This document shows, piece by piece, positions 1-11,200 of a stretch of 45,872 nucleotides of DNA. A program made the position numbers and the translations under genes. How positions within the stretch are numbered: the stretch's first letter is position 1; each line of letters opens with the position of its first letter. Under the pieces are notes generated by a model. The model saw nothing but the letters and a program-made list of their open reading frames with translations. It had not been told where the DNA came from and searched no databases. The stretch is from Fusobacteriota bacterium (lineage in GTDB: Bacteria; Fusobacteriota; Fusobacteriia; Fusobacteriales; JAAYPW01). The stretch is taken from positions 1 to 45,872 of the forward strand of contig JAAYPW010000081.1 in assembly GCA_012519615.1 (NCBI GenBank), given 5' to 3'.

Positions 1-729
1 AGTATTGTAAATAAAGAAACAATATTTACATTTGAAATACCAGTTCAATTACACAGAGAAAATATCAATCAATGTACAAACTACATAAAAGAAGATTCTA
101 ATGATGAGATAATTAAATTTAAAAATAGAGAAAAACTAAATTTATTAATTGTAGATGACGATGAAAACACAAGGACGTTATTAAAAGAAATTTTTTTAGA
201 TGAAAACTTTACGATATTTGAAGCTGAAAATGGTGAAAAGGCGGTTAAAATTACAAAAAATAATAAAATTGATTTTATTTTTATGGATATAAATATGCCG
301 ATTATGAATGGAAAAATTGCTGCTAAATTAATAAAAAAATACGATGAAAATATAAAAATAATAGGTATTACTGCAAATATATTAAATATAAAAGATCTAA
401 AAAATATTTATTTTGATGAATATATATTAAAACCATTTGATGAATTAATATTAAGAAAAAAATTATCTAAGTTTATAGAAGTAGAGAAGCTTAAAATAAA
501 CATAGAATACGTAGCATCTGATATAAATTTAGAAATTATTGGTAAAGAAATAAGTAGTGAACTATATAGTGCTGTTTCCAATGGAGATATTTTTACCATA
601 GATAAAGTACTTAATGATATAAAAAAAATAGATATAAATATCTATAATTATATTTTAAATTATACAAAAAATTATAAGTATGATGAATTATTAAAAAAAA
701 TAGAAAAAATAATAAATAAAATTAATTAA
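1..729 (+). CDS. Hybrid histidine kinase / response regulator, C-terminal part (5' end outside window)
   Basis: The frame is open from the first base, so this is the tail of a larger protein; 242 residues are visible. Residues 1-17 look like the last strand of a histidine-kinase ATPase domain. A receiver domain follows (about 46-160): acidic pocket VDDDE at 51-55, phospho-acceptor Asp96 in FMDINMP, Thr124 in the IGITAN motif and Lys144 in LKPF, so it should be phosphorylatable. The last 80 residues form a helical tail like the one that closes many hybrid kinases. The next gene has its own promoter, so this is the end of its unit. Ligand and output are unknown because the sensor part lies outside the window. 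Confidence 0.85.
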   Translation, partial: SIVNKETIFTFEIPVQLHRENINQCTNYIKEDSNDEIIKFKNREKLNLLIVDDDENTRTLLKEIFLDENFTIFEAENGEKAVKITKNNKIDFIFMDINMPIMNGKIAAKLIKKYDENIKIIGITANILNIKDLKNIYFDEYILKPFDELILRKKLSKFIEVEKLKINIEYVASDINLEIIGKEISSELYSAVSNGDIFTIDKVLNDIKKIDINIYNYILNYTKNYKYDELLKKIEKIINKIN

Positions 730-807
730 AATAACCTTGATAAATAAGGGAAAAACTCTGATACAATATAAAAAATTAAAACGATAGGAATTTTTTATAA
801 AAATACC

Positions 808-836
808 TTGCAATTTTTTTTAAAAAGGTGTATAAT
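808..836 (+). promoter_or_regulatory. Promoter of the cold-shock gene
   Basis: TTGCAA (808-813) and a consensus TATAAT (831-836) are separated by exactly 17 nt. Predicted transcription start near 843 would leave a leader of about 115 nt before the ATG at 957, as is usual for cold-shock mRNAs. Strong Shine-Dalgarno AGGAGG at 941-946. Confidence 0.8.
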
Positions 837-956
837 TAATTTAACTTTGATTCTGAGGTAATTTATTTTAATTGTTTTTTTCTATTGTAAATGAAGTAAA
901 TCAGTAAAATAGCAACAAAGAGTTAAAGGAAATATTTTTTAGGAGGATGTTTATTA

Positions 957-1160
957 ATGTTAAAAGGAACAGTAAAATGGTTTAATAGTGAAAAAGGATT
1001 TGGGTTTATTACTTCGGAAGACGGAAAAGATGTATTTGTACATTTCTCACAAATCAACAAAGATGGTTTCAAATCTTTAGAAGAAGGAGAAAAAGTAAGT
1101 TTTGAAGTTGTTGACGGTGAAAAAGGACCTCAAGCTTCTAATGTAACAATCGTAGACTAA
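957..1160 (+). CDS. cspA: Cold-shock protein (CspA family)
   Basis: A 67-residue single cold-shock domain of standard family length. The N-terminus [10 protein letters not shown], the RNP1 motif KGFGFI and the RNP2 motif VFVHF with aromatic RNA-contacting residues are all present. Such proteins bind single-stranded RNA and DNA and melt secondary structure in the cytoplasm, acting as RNA chaperones. It is monocistronic: a near-consensus promoter lies upstream and a strong intrinsic terminator follows 16 nt after the stop. The long leader suggests post-transcriptional control by temperature, known for the family but not shown here. Paralogue identity (A, B, D and so on) cannot be decided. Confidence 0.95.
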   Translation: MLKGTVKWFNSEKGFGFITSEDGKDVFVHFSQINKDGFKSLEEGEKVSFEVVDGEKGPQASNVTIVD

Positions 1161-1176
1161 TTACATTAAATTTACT

Positions 1177-1207
1177 CCCCTAAGATTAATTCTTAGGGGC
1201 TTTTTTT
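1177..1207 (+). terminator. Intrinsic terminator after cspA
   Basis: Perfect 9-bp stem CCCCTAAGA (1177-1185) / TCTTAGGGG (1191-1199), 5-nt loop, followed by a C and seven T (1201-1207). Confidence 0.92.
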
Positions 1208-1279
1208 GTTTTTTTATAAAGATTATAAATTAACATTGATGTTTTTCATAAAAAAGAGGTATCTTTTTTTATAATAATA

Positions 1280-1288
1280 TGGTATAAT
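1280..1288 (+). promoter_or_regulatory. Extended -10 element upstream of waaA
   Basis: TGG followed by TATAAT (1283-1288), 38 nt before the GTG start. No convincing -35 at 16-18 nt spacing; the TGn extension may compensate. Confidence 0.5.
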
Positions 1289-1326
1289 ATTATTTGAATT
1301 TAAAATAGTAAAAGGGATGAGATATT

Positions 1327-2556
1327 GTGATAATATATAACTTTTTAAGAATAATAGTATATTTAATTTTAGCACCGATATCACGATTTAATCAAAATCT
1401 ATATCTGTTTTTAAAAAGAAGAATATTCAGAATAATGACTTATAATTTCAAGGAGGCTTTTTGGTTTCATATGGCTTCCATGGGTGAAGTAAATCTATCC
1501 CACGACCTGATAAAAAAAATTGCTAATAATCCTAATGAAAATATACTTATAAGTGTAGTTACAGATACAGGATATGAAACTGCAATTAATAAATATAAAA
1601 ATTATAAAAATGTCCAAGTTATATATTTTCCATTAGATGATTATTTTATTATAAAAAACATTGTGAAAAAAATTAATATTAAAAAACTTATTTTAATTGA
1701 AACGGAAATATGGCCAAATTTAATAAATATTGTATCTAAAAAAACAAAAATTATACTTGTAAATGGGCGTATAACTGAAAAAAGTTATAAAAAATATATA
1801 AAAATTAAATTTTTTATAGATAGAATTTTTAATAAAATAGATATATTTCTTATGCAAACAGAAGATGATGCAAATAGAATAAGAAAATTTAATATTAAAA
1901 GAGACAAAATTACTGTGGTTGGGAATTTAAAATTTAATATAGATTATGAAAAAAATAGTGAAGATTATAATAAAAATCTAATAAAAAAATTAAATTTTTA
2001 TTATAAACCAATTTTTATTGCAGGTAGTACTAGAGAGGGCGAAGAAGAGATTATACTTGAAGTTTATAATAACTTAGAGGATGATTTCAATCTAATTATC
2101 GCACCACGTCATATTGAGAGAGTAACTAAAATAACTAAATTAATTAGCGAAAAAGGGTATAATTATAAAAAATGGAGTCAATTAGATGAAGAGACTGATA
2201 TTAAAAATACCATTATTATAGTAGATGAAATTGGTATTCTTAGGAGCTTATACCAAATATCAGATATTGTATTTGTAGGGGGAACTCTTGTAAATGTTGG
2301 TGGTCATAGTTTATTAGAGCCATTATATTACGGTAAAACTCCTATTTTTGGTAAATATACACAAAACGTATCGGATATTGCAAGTGCAATTTTAAAAAGA
2401 GAGATTGGTTACATTGTTAATAATAAAGAGGAATTTATAAGTGCAATTAAAAAAATTAAAAATGAGAATAATTTAAAAAAATATAATATAGATAAATTTT
2501 TTGATGAACATAAAAATGTATTAAATACAGTTTATAATAATATTATAAACTTGTAG
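1327..2556 (+). CDS. waaA: 3-deoxy-D-manno-octulosonic acid (Kdo) transferase
   Basis: 409 residues. It transfers Kdo from CMP-Kdo to the lipid A precursor at the inner face of the cytoplasmic membrane, the first core-LPS step, so it indicates an LPS outer membrane. A hydrophobic N-terminal anchor (about 1-20) is followed by the acceptor-domain signature FHMASMGEVN, then IETEIWPN, VNGRI, AGSTREGEE and the donor-site motif GGHSLLEPLYYGK. Length is close to the usual 410-430. The GTG at 1327 is chosen because AAGGGA sits 9-10 nt upstream; no ATG fits. First gene of a unit with trmB and purA (15-nt gap). The number of Kdo residues added cannot be read from sequence. Confidence 0.93.
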   Translation: MIIYNFLRIIVYLILAPISRFNQNLYLFLKRRIFRIMTYNFKEAFWFHMASMGEVNLSHDLIKKIANNPNENILISVVTDTGYETAINKYKNYKNVQVIYFPLDDYFIIKNIVKKINIKKLILIETEIWPNLINIVSKKTKIILVNGRITEKSYKKYIKIKFFIDRIFNKIDIFLMQTEDDANRIRKFNIKRDKITVVGNLKFNIDYEKNSEDYNKNLIKKLNFYYKPIFIAGSTREGEEEIILEVYNNLEDDFNLIIAPRHIERVTKITKLISEKGYNYKKWSQLDEETDIKNTIIIVDEIGILRSLYQISDIVFVGGTLVNVGGHSLLEPLYYGKTPIFGKYTQNVSDIASAILKREIGYIVNNKEEFISAIKKIKNENNLKKYNIDKFFDEHKNVLNTVYNNIINL

Positions 2557-2571
2557 TTTTTAGGAGGAGTT

Positions 2572-3243
2572 ATGTGGCAACATTTTTTTGAAAGAGAGAA
2601 GAAGATCTTAAATCCTTATATTATGAAATTAAACGATCATAAAGAATATATTATGTATGATAAAGAGATAATCAATAGCTATAAAAATAGATGGAATGAA
2701 TATTTTAAAAATGATAATCCAATCTATTTAGAAATTGGTTGTGGTGCAGGAAATTTTACAATAAAAAATAGTGTTAAATATCCAAATAGAAATTATTTAG
2801 CAGTTGAACTTAGATTTAAAAGACTAGTATTGGCATCAGAAAAAGCAACTAAAAGAGATTTAAAAAACCTTGTCTTTTTAAGACAAAATGGAAATGATAT
2901 ACTTAATTTTATTGGTAGTAACGAAATTGATGGTATCTATATTAATTTTCCAGATCCATGGGAAAAAAAGGTAAAAAATAGAATTATACAACCTAAATTA
3001 TTTGAATTAACAGATAAAATAATGAAAAAAAATGGAAAAATATTTTTCAAAACTGATCATTATGGATACTATCTTGATGTGCTAGAAAAGCTAGAATCAA
3101 TTAATAATTATAAAATTTTATTTCATACAGATGATTTACATAATAGTATAAAAAAAGAAGATAATTTAACTACAGAATTTGAAGACTTATTTTTAAAGCA
3201 GAATCTAAAAATTAATTATATAGAAATTGAGAAAGAGGTGTAA
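2572..3243 (+). CDS. trmB: tRNA (guanine-N7-)-methyltransferase
   Basis: 223 residues; makes m7G46 in tRNA variable loops using S-adenosylmethionine. The SAM-binding motif LEIGCGAGNF is followed by an acidic motif I-like AVELR, and the family-specific stretch INFPDPWEKK then NRIIQ. KTDHYGYY matches the later TrmB motif with the catalytic Asp region. Strong Shine-Dalgarno AGGAGGAG just upstream of the ATG. It lies 15 nt after waaA and 3 nt before purA, so all three are probably co-transcribed. The N-terminal 50 residues are less conserved, as in other TrmB. Confidence 0.94.
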   Translation: MWQHFFEREKKILNPYIMKLNDHKEYIMYDKEIINSYKNRWNEYFKNDNPIYLEIGCGAGNFTIKNSVKYPNRNYLAVELRFKRLVLASEKATKRDLKNLVFLRQNGNDILNFIGSNEIDGIYINFPDPWEKKVKNRIIQPKLFELTDKIMKKNGKIFFKTDHYGYYLDVLEKLESINNYKILFHTDDLHNSIKKEDNLTTEFEDLFLKQNLKINYIEIEKEV

Positions 3244-4527
<1,284 letters not shown>

Positions 4528-4533
4528 ATTTAA

Positions 4534-4567
4534 ACTCCTCTTTTACACTCTAAAGAGGAGTTTTTTT
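4534..4567 (+). terminator. Intrinsic terminator after purA
   Basis: Perfect 10-bp stem ACTCCTCTTT (4534-4543) / AAAGAGGAGT (4552-4561) with an 8-nt loop, followed by six T. Confidence 0.93.
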
Positions 4568-5133
4568 AATAATATATAAATTAAAGTAGAAATTTAGATA
4601 AAAAAATTGTATAATTAAATATAGATAAATTCTTAAATAAGAAGGTATATTTTTAAAAATATAATATATACAAAATCAAATCTAAATATAGAAAATTTAA
4701 ATGTAGATAAATCACCTTGTAGATACCAAAATTTATACTTAATTAAAACTAAATTCAAATTTAAAATTTAATTTTAGCAATGGATAAAAAAAGAAAGACA
4801 TTGAATCTACTTCTAAAAAAATTAGTAATAAAACAATAATTACATTATAGATTAAAATGAAATTTTAAAAACAGCGAGAACATCTCTAACAAAACGCACA
4901 TATAAGATTTTTTCAAAGCAAAATATCAAGTGAAAAAATATTATGAAATAATATTAAAAATATAGGAATGAAAATTAAAAAAATAATCGTAAATAACAAA
5001 AAAATATGGATAAAATAAATACATGGTAATACAATTTAAAAAAGACTATATAATAAAATGATAATTACATTATAAATGAATAAAGATAAAATTACACAAT
5101 ATATTATATTTTAAAATTTATAAAGGAGGAAAA
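4568..5133. other. Long non-coding spacer between purA and xseB
   Basis: About 570 nt with stop codons in all frames and no recognisable gene. It contains one copy of a dispersed element (4632-4767, listed separately) and an imperfect 24-nt direct repeat: 4826-4849 and 5051-5074 match at 22 of 24 positions (core ATAATTACATTATA). xseA, which often precedes xseB, is absent. AAAGGAGG at about 5121-5128 is the xseB ribosome-binding site. I see no clear promoter or structured RNA of a known family. Confidence 0.6.
4632..4767 (+). repeat. Dispersed non-coding element, copy 1 (+ orientation)
   Basis: Aligned with the reverse complement of 22221-22370. The core (GGTATATTTTT, then AATATAATAT, then TACAAAATCAAAT and TAAATATA) agrees at about 42 of 47 positions; a second block starting AATTAAAACTAAATTCAAA (4741 on) agrees at 25 of 27. 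The block spacing is nearly kept (136 against 150 nt), so this is shared ancestry rather than chance AT content. Confidence 0.6.
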
Positions 5134-5376
5134 ATGGAAAATACAAAAAAAGATAATAAAAAATCAAAAGGGACTTTTGAGGAAAAACTAGAATCGCTTG
5201 ATAATATAATTATTCAAATGGAAAATGATGAATTAGATCTAGAAGATTCAATAAAGAAATACGAGGAAGCAGTTAAATTAATAAATGAATGTGAAAAAAT
5301 TATAGATAAAGCAGAGGGTAAAGTTAAAAAAATCATAGAAGATAATGAAAATATTATGTATCAATTATTTGAATAA
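5134..5376 (+). CDS. xseB: Exodeoxyribonuclease VII small subunit
   Basis: 80 residues, normal length for XseB. The family core TFEEKLESLDNIIIQMEN begins at about residue 14, with the following DLEDSIKKYEEAVKLI helix hairpin. Several XseB copies coat the large subunit XseA to form the single-strand exonuclease that degrades DNA into oligonucleotides. The Shine-Dalgarno AAAGGAGG is strong. ispA follows 12 nt later, a pairing common in bacteria. XseA is not in the window, so it must be elsewhere for the enzyme to be complete. Confidence 0.93.
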   Translation: MENTKKDNKKSKGTFEEKLESLDNIIIQMENDELDLEDSIKKYEEAVKLINECEKIIDKAEGKVKKIIEDNENIMYQLFE

Positions 5377-5388
5377 GTTGGAGGAAAA

Positions 5389-6267
5389 ATGGAAAAATAT
5401 CTAAAAGAGAGTTCATTAATTATAGAAAACAGCATAAAAAATGAACTTAGTGAGATTAATTATCCTACAGTTTTAAAAGAAGGGATTAGTTATGCACTAT
5501 TAAATGGTGGAAAAAGATTACGACCAATACTTCTTTTAATGACTTTAGAATTATTTGAGATTAATATTGAATTAGGATTACAATACGCAGTAGCAATTGA
5601 ATGTATACATAATTATTCTCTGGTACATGATGATTTACCTGCACTAGATAATGATACATATAGAAGAGGACAATTAACGGTTCATAAAAAATTTGGCGAA
5701 GCAGAAGCTATTTTAATTGGAGATGCACTATTAACACATGCATTTCATATATTAGCAAAAGAACATAGAGATATTTCTCACAATCAAATGATAAAAATCT
5801 TACAGAAAGTCACAGAAGCTGCTGGGATTAATGGTATGATTGGTGGTCAATTTATAGATGTAACAAGTGGAGATAAGAAAGTTGATTTAAGTACATTACA
5901 GTATATACATATTAATAAAACAGGTAAAATGATGAAATTACCAATTGAAATTGGACTTATATTAGCAAATGCTAAACAAGATGATATTGACACTATGATT
6001 AAATTTGCAGAATTATTAGGTATATCATTTCAAATAAAAGATGATATACTTGACGTTGAGGGAAATTTTAAAAAATTAGGAAAAACAATCGGAAAAGATA
6101 AAAATCAAAATAAAATAACTTATCCAGCACTTTTTGGAGTAAACGAATCAAAAAAAATATTAGAAGATAAAATATCGTTAGCAAAAGAATTAATTATAAA
6201 AAAATATGGGGTTAAAGCAGAAAAGTTTGTTTCTTTATGTGATTATATGATGAATAGGGAGAGTTAA
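5389..6267 (+). CDS. ispA: Polyprenyl synthetase (farnesyl/geranylgeranyl diphosphate synthase type)
   Basis: 292 residues. Condenses isopentenyl diphosphate with allylic diphosphates to make C15 or C20 precursors of undecaprenyl and quinone side chains. The substrate motif GGKRLRP is near residue 43, the first aspartate-rich motif DDLPALD is followed by DTYRRGQLTVHK, and the second aspartate-rich motif DDILD is in the C-terminal third. The two-residue insertion in the first motif is typical of bacterial short-chain (type II) enzymes. Shine-Dalgarno GGAGG lies 7 nt upstream of the ATG. The proB start codon follows immediately (1-nt gap). Exact chain length is not assignable. Confidence 0.93.
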   Translation: MEKYLKESSLIIENSIKNELSEINYPTVLKEGISYALLNGGKRLRPILLLMTLELFEINIELGLQYAVAIECIHNYSLVHDDLPALDNDTYRRGQLTVHKKFGEAEAILIGDALLTHAFHILAKEHRDISHNQMIKILQKVTEAAGINGMIGGQFIDVTSGDKKVDLSTLQYIHINKTGKMMKLPIEIGLILANAKQDDIDTMIKFAELLGISFQIKDDILDVEGNFKKLGKTIGKDKNQNKITYPALFGVNESKKILEDKISLAKELIIKKYGVKAEKFVSLCDYMMNRES

Positions 6268-6268
6268 A

Positions 6269-7366
6269 ATGGCTAAAAAAAATATAATTATAAAAATCGG
6301 AAGTAGTAACTTAGTAAAAGATGGTAAAGTAGATATAGATAAAATGAATTATTTGTCAAATATTATAAAAAAATATAAAGGGAAAGATTATGAATTTATA
6401 ATTGTGAGCTCTGGTGCTGTTGCAATTGGGAAAGAACGGATGAAAACTACAGATTTAGTCTTAAAAACAAAACAAAAACAGGCAATGTCTGCAATAGGGC
6501 AACCTCTTCTTATGAAAAAATATGATGAAGCATTTAGTAAAAATGATATAATTACAGCACAAGTTTTACTAACTAGAGATGATCTAGAAAATCGTAAACG
6601 TTATATAAAAGCAAGAGATACATTACTAGAACTTTTGGAATTTAATGTTGTACCTATAATTAATGAAAATGACACGGTATCTACAAAAGAGATTAAAATT
6701 GGAGATAATGATAATCTTTCTGCAAGAGTGGCATCTGCTGTAGAAGCAGATATATTGATTATTTTATCGGATATAGATGGACTTTATGATAAAAATCCTA
6801 GTACAAATCCTAATGCAAATCTAATTAGTGAAGTTAAAGAATTAACCGATGAAATATGGAAAAATGCTGGTGGAAGTGGAAGTAGTGTAGGTACAGGTGG
6901 AATGGTTACTAAATTAGAAGCAGCGGAGATATGCATGAAAGTTGGAACAGCAATGTATATTATTAACGGTAAGGACATTGGAAATTTAGAAAAAGTATTA
7001 AATGATGAGCAAGTTGGGACAAAATTTATCCCTAACGAAAAAATTGTAAATAGAAAAAAAATGTGGATAGGTTATAGTTTAAGAGCACAAGGTAGAATAT
7101 ATATTGATGATGGAGCAGAAGAAGCACTTAAAAACGGAAAAAGTCTTTTACCGAGCGGAATTACAAGAATAAAAGGTAGTTTTGAAGTTGGTGATATGGT
7201 CTCTATTTATAACAAAAAACGGAAAGAGATTGCAAGGGGAATAGTAAATTATAATTCAGATGAGATCTTTAAAATAGAGAGAAGACGTAGTGAAGAGATT
7301 GAGGAATTACTAGGATATAAAAGTAGAGAAGAGGTAATTCATAGAGATAATTTGATAACAATATAG
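6269..7366 (+). CDS. proB: Glutamate 5-kinase (with PUA domain)
   Basis: 365 residues: amino-acid kinase domain (about 1-255) plus a C-terminal PUA domain (about 275-355). Phosphorylates L-glutamate in the first step of proline synthesis. Motifs: KIGSSNLV for nucleotide binding, VSSGAVAIG, INENDTVS, GDNDNLSARVA for glutamate binding, LSDIDGLYDKNP and GTGGMVTKLEAAEI. The start ATG follows ispA by 1 nt with GGGAGAG upstream, implying coupling. The partner proA, usually next to proB, is absent here; an HAD hydrolase follows instead. Confidence 0.95.
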   Translation: MAKKNIIIKIGSSNLVKDGKVDIDKMNYLSNIIKKYKGKDYEFIIVSSGAVAIGKERMKTTDLVLKTKQKQAMSAIGQPLLMKKYDEAFSKNDIITAQVLLTRDDLENRKRYIKARDTLLELLEFNVVPIINENDTVSTKEIKIGDNDNLSARVASAVEADILIILSDIDGLYDKNPSTNPNANLISEVKELTDEIWKNAGGSGSSVGTGGMVTKLEAAEICMKVGTAMYIINGKDIGNLEKVLNDEQVGTKFIPNEKIVNRKKMWIGYSLRAQGRIYIDDGAEEALKNGKSLLPSGITRIKGSFEVGDMVSIYNKKRKEIARGIVNYNSDEIFKIERRRSEEIEELLGYKSREEVIHRDNLITI

Positions 7367-7378
7367 AGGGAGATGTTT

Positions 7379-8182
7379 ATGGAAAAGATTAAAGCAATTT
7401 TCATAGATTTAGACGGGACTTTATTAAATACAGAAAAAAAGATATCTGAACTTAATAAAAAAGTTATAAAAAAACTTATAGAAAAAGGGATAAGCGTCCA
7501 TATTGCAACTGGAAGAAGTTACTATTCTATGAAAAGTTACAAAGATGAATTAGGTTTAGATACAGAAATAATATGTTATAACGGTGCTAAAATTATAGAT
7601 GGATTAACAGAAGAGACAATAAATGAGATTCTTTTAAAAGAAGATGTAAGTAAGAAAATAATAGAAATTGGCAGAAAAAACAATATACATATGAATGTAT
7701 TTCAAAATGAGAAACTTTATGTAGAAAATGAAAATGAGATTATTCAAAATTATAAAATAACTTCATCTATTAATTATAATATAAAAAACTTTAATACATT
7801 TAATAATTATGAATTTTTAAAAATAATGTTTATTGATGAAAATAGCATTTTAAAAAAGGTAGAAAAAGAGATTAGAGCAGTATTATCTAATGAAGTTTAT
7901 CTTGCATATTCAAGATCGACATATTTAGAAATTTTAGATAAAAATGTATCTAAAGGTGGAGCAGTAGGAGTTGTTATAGATAGAAGAAAGTTAAAAAAAG
8001 AGGAAACAATGGCAATTGGAGATGCAGAAAATGATATAGAGATGCTTGATATTGTGGGAACACCTGTTTGTATGGGAAATGCAGATGAAAATATAAAAAA
8101 TAGATATAAAAATATAGCACCATCTAATGACGAAAGCGGTTTAGGTGTATTTTTAAATGAATATTTTAAATTAAACTTATAA
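7379..8182 (+). CDS. Cof-type HAD-superfamily hydrolase
   Basis: 267 residues. Motif I FIDLDGTLLNT with the nucleophile Asp is at the N-terminus, the motif II Thr lies in HIATGRSY, and motif III/IV is MAIGDAENDIEML; a cap domain is inserted between them, the Cof (type IIB) arrangement. Such enzymes dephosphorylate sugar phosphates, flavin mononucleotide or similar small substrates; the substrate here is unknown. I prefer the ATG at 7379 over the one at 7373 because the Shine-Dalgarno GAGGGAG (7366-7372) directly abuts the earlier ATG but stands 6 nt from the later one. It lies between proB and dnaE in one unit. Confidence 0.9.
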   Translation: MEKIKAIFIDLDGTLLNTEKKISELNKKVIKKLIEKGISVHIATGRSYYSMKSYKDELGLDTEIICYNGAKIIDGLTEETINEILLKEDVSKKIIEIGRKNNIHMNVFQNEKLYVENENEIIQNYKITSSINYNIKNFNTFNNYEFLKIMFIDENSILKKVEKEIRAVLSNEVYLAYSRSTYLEILDKNVSKGGAVGVVIDRRKLKKEETMAIGDAENDIEMLDIVGTPVCMGNADENIKNRYKNIAPSNDESGLGVFLNEYFKLNL

Positions 8183-8201
8183 AATGAAAAGGATTGATAA
8201 A

Positions 8202-11200
8202 ATGAATAGAGATTATGGTGGATTTGTGCACTTACATTTGCATACAGAATATAGTCTTTTTGATGGCGTAGGAAAAATAGATGAATATTTGGATAGAGCG
8301 AAAGAATTGGGTATGGGTGCTATGGCTGTTACAGATCACGGAAATATGTTTTGTGCTGTATCATTTTATCAGAAAGCTATAAAAAAAGGGATTAAGCCCA
8401 TAATCGGGATAGAATCATATATTTCGAGTAATGATGTAGAAAAAAAAGATAAAACTATGTATCACCTTATTTTACTTGCAAAAAACAATATTGGATATAG
8501 AAATCTACTAAAATTATCGTCTTATGGATATACAGATGGATTTTACTATAAACCGAGAATTGATAAAACTATTTTAAAAAAATATAGTGATGGAATTATA
8601 GGGTTATCTGCTTGTATGCATGGGGAGATCCCATCTTATTTACTACAAAATAATTTAGAAATGGTAGAAAAATCATTATACGAGTATATTGATATTTTTG
8701 GAAAAGATGATTTTTATATTGAATTACAGGCAAATGGATTAAAAGAACAAGAGATATTAAATGATGATCTATTTAAATTAGCACAAAAACATGGAATTAA
8801 AGTTGTTGCAACAAATGATGTACATTATGTACATTATGGAGACGATAATTTACAAGACATACTACTTTGTCTACAAACAGGATCAAAACTTGATGATAAA
8901 AACAGAATGAAAATAGATACTGATGAACTTTATTTTAAAAGTAAAAGTCAAATGTTGCAAAAAATGAACATTTATGATAATGCAATTGAAAATACAGTGG
9001 AAATTGCAAAAAAATGTAATGTTAGTATAGAATTTGGAGTTTTTAAATTTCCAGAATATGAAACACCAGTTGGATTTAATAAAATTTCTGAATATTTAAA
9101 ATATTTAGTTTATAAAGGTCATGAAAAAAAATATAAAGATACAAAAGATGAGAAAATATTAGAGAGAATAGAGTATGAATTAGATGTTATAACGAAAATG
9201 GGTTATTCAGAATATTTTGTTGTAGTTTGGGATTTTATACAATTTGCTAAACAAAATAAGATAATGGTAGGCCCTGGAAGAGGTTCTGCAGCAGGAAGTA
9301 TTATCTCATATTTACTAGATATAACAGATATTGATCCGATTAAATATAATCTTATTTTTGAAAGATTTCTGAATCCACAAAGAATAAGTATGCCGGACAT
9401 AGATGTAGATTTATGTAACGAACGTAGACAGGAAGTTATAAACTATATTGTAAATAAATATGGGAAAGATAAAGTTTCGCAGATTATCACTTTTGGTACA
9501 TTAAAATCAAGGGCAGCTATTAGAGATGTAGGACGAGTATTAGGGGTGCCTATAGCAAAAATTGATAGACTAGCAAAAATGTTGATAGATGGGGATGATT
9601 TAAGTAATTCTCTAAAAAATATACCTAGTTTACAAGATTTATATAAAAAAGATAGTGAAATTCAAAAAGTTATTGACTATTCATTAAGATTAGAAGGGAA
9701 AGTAAGACATGCTTCGATCCATGCAGCTGGAATTGTAATATCAAGAAAAAGTCTTCATGAAGATGTACCTCTATATTCTGATAATAAATCAAATATTGTA
9801 TCTACACAATACCAGATGAAGGAGTTGGAAGATTTAGGTTTACTTAAAATGGATCTACTTGGATTGAAAAACTTAAGTCTCTTAGAAAAAGCATTAATAT
9901 ATATAGAAAAGGATAAAAATATTAAAATAAATTTAGATGAAATAAAGCTAGATGATGAAAAAACATATAAATTACTTAGTAAAGGTGATACAAGTGGTGT
10001 ATTTCAGTTGGAATCATCTGGTATTAGAAACTTATTAAAAAGGATATCACCTACGGAATTCGAAGATATTATCGCAATTTTAGCATTATATCGCCCTGGG
10101 CCTCTAGGTAGCGGAATGGTAGATAGCTATATAGATGCAAAACATAAAAAAATCGAAGTAAAATATATGCATCCTAAGCTAGAAGAGGTTTTGAAAGAGA
10201 CACATGGTGTAATATTATATCAAGAACAAGTTATGAAAATTGCAAATATATTAGCAAATTATACTCTTGCAGAAGCTGATTTACTTAGAAGGGCAATATC
10301 TAAAAAAGATTTTGATATTATGGAGGAAAATAAAAATAAATTTATAAATCGCGCAAGTGAAAATGGGGTAGATGAAAAAATTGCTGAAAATATATTCATC
10401 TTAATTGATAAATTTGCAGGATACGGTTTTAATAAATCACACTCTGCTGCATATGCACTTATTGCATACCAAACAGCGTATTTAAAAGCTAATTATACTG
10501 TCCCATATTTTGCTGCATTAATGAGTAGCGAATCTAATAACCTTGATAAACTAAGTTTTTATCTTGAGGAAGCGAAAAAAAACATGATTGAGATATTACC
10601 ACCAGATGTAAATAAATCAGAGTTTTTATTTAAAATTGATAATAATCGTATAAGATTTGGACTATCGGCAATTAAACATTTTGGAGATAATATCGCTAAT
10701 TTAATTGTGGAAGACAGAGAGAAAAATGGTAATTATATGGATTATGAAGATTTTGTATTTAGACTTAAAAAAAATGGTAATATTAATAGGAAACATTTAG
10801 AAGCAGTGGTATTATCAGGAGCACTAGATTCATTAGAGGGAAATAGAAAACAGAAATATGAAATTATAGACAAAATTCTAGATAATATAACTAAAAAAAT
10901 AGATAGGGAGAATGATATAAGACAATCTCTTTTTGCACATACAAAAATACCTAATATTAAATTAGAGTATGAAAATCTAATTGAATATACTACAGAAGAG
11001 AAATTAAACAAAGAGAAAGAGTATTTAGGTGTATATATATCGGGACATCCTATAGATAAATATAGATTAAAGCTAGAAAAATTTAAATTAGATAAAGTTT
11101 CAGAAATTTATGAACAAAATAAAACAAAAGTTAAAATTGCTGGAATAATTACTAATTTAAATAAGAAGTTAACAAAAGCTGGACAAGTTATGGCTGAATT

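Noticed and set aside
408-599. Minus-strand open frame inside the kinase tail, and similar antisense frames throughout
   Set aside because: They have no ribosome-binding sites or recognisable domains, their compositions mirror the opposite-strand gene, and most lie wholly within strong + strand genes.
841-956. Known structured thermosensor in the cspA leader
   Set aside because: Some complementarity is present (CTGA / TCAG), but it is too weak in such AT-rich DNA to claim a fold.
4568-5133. Decayed xseA gene between purA and xseB
   Set aside because: No frame shows XseA motifs and the similarity to the other spacers explains this region better.
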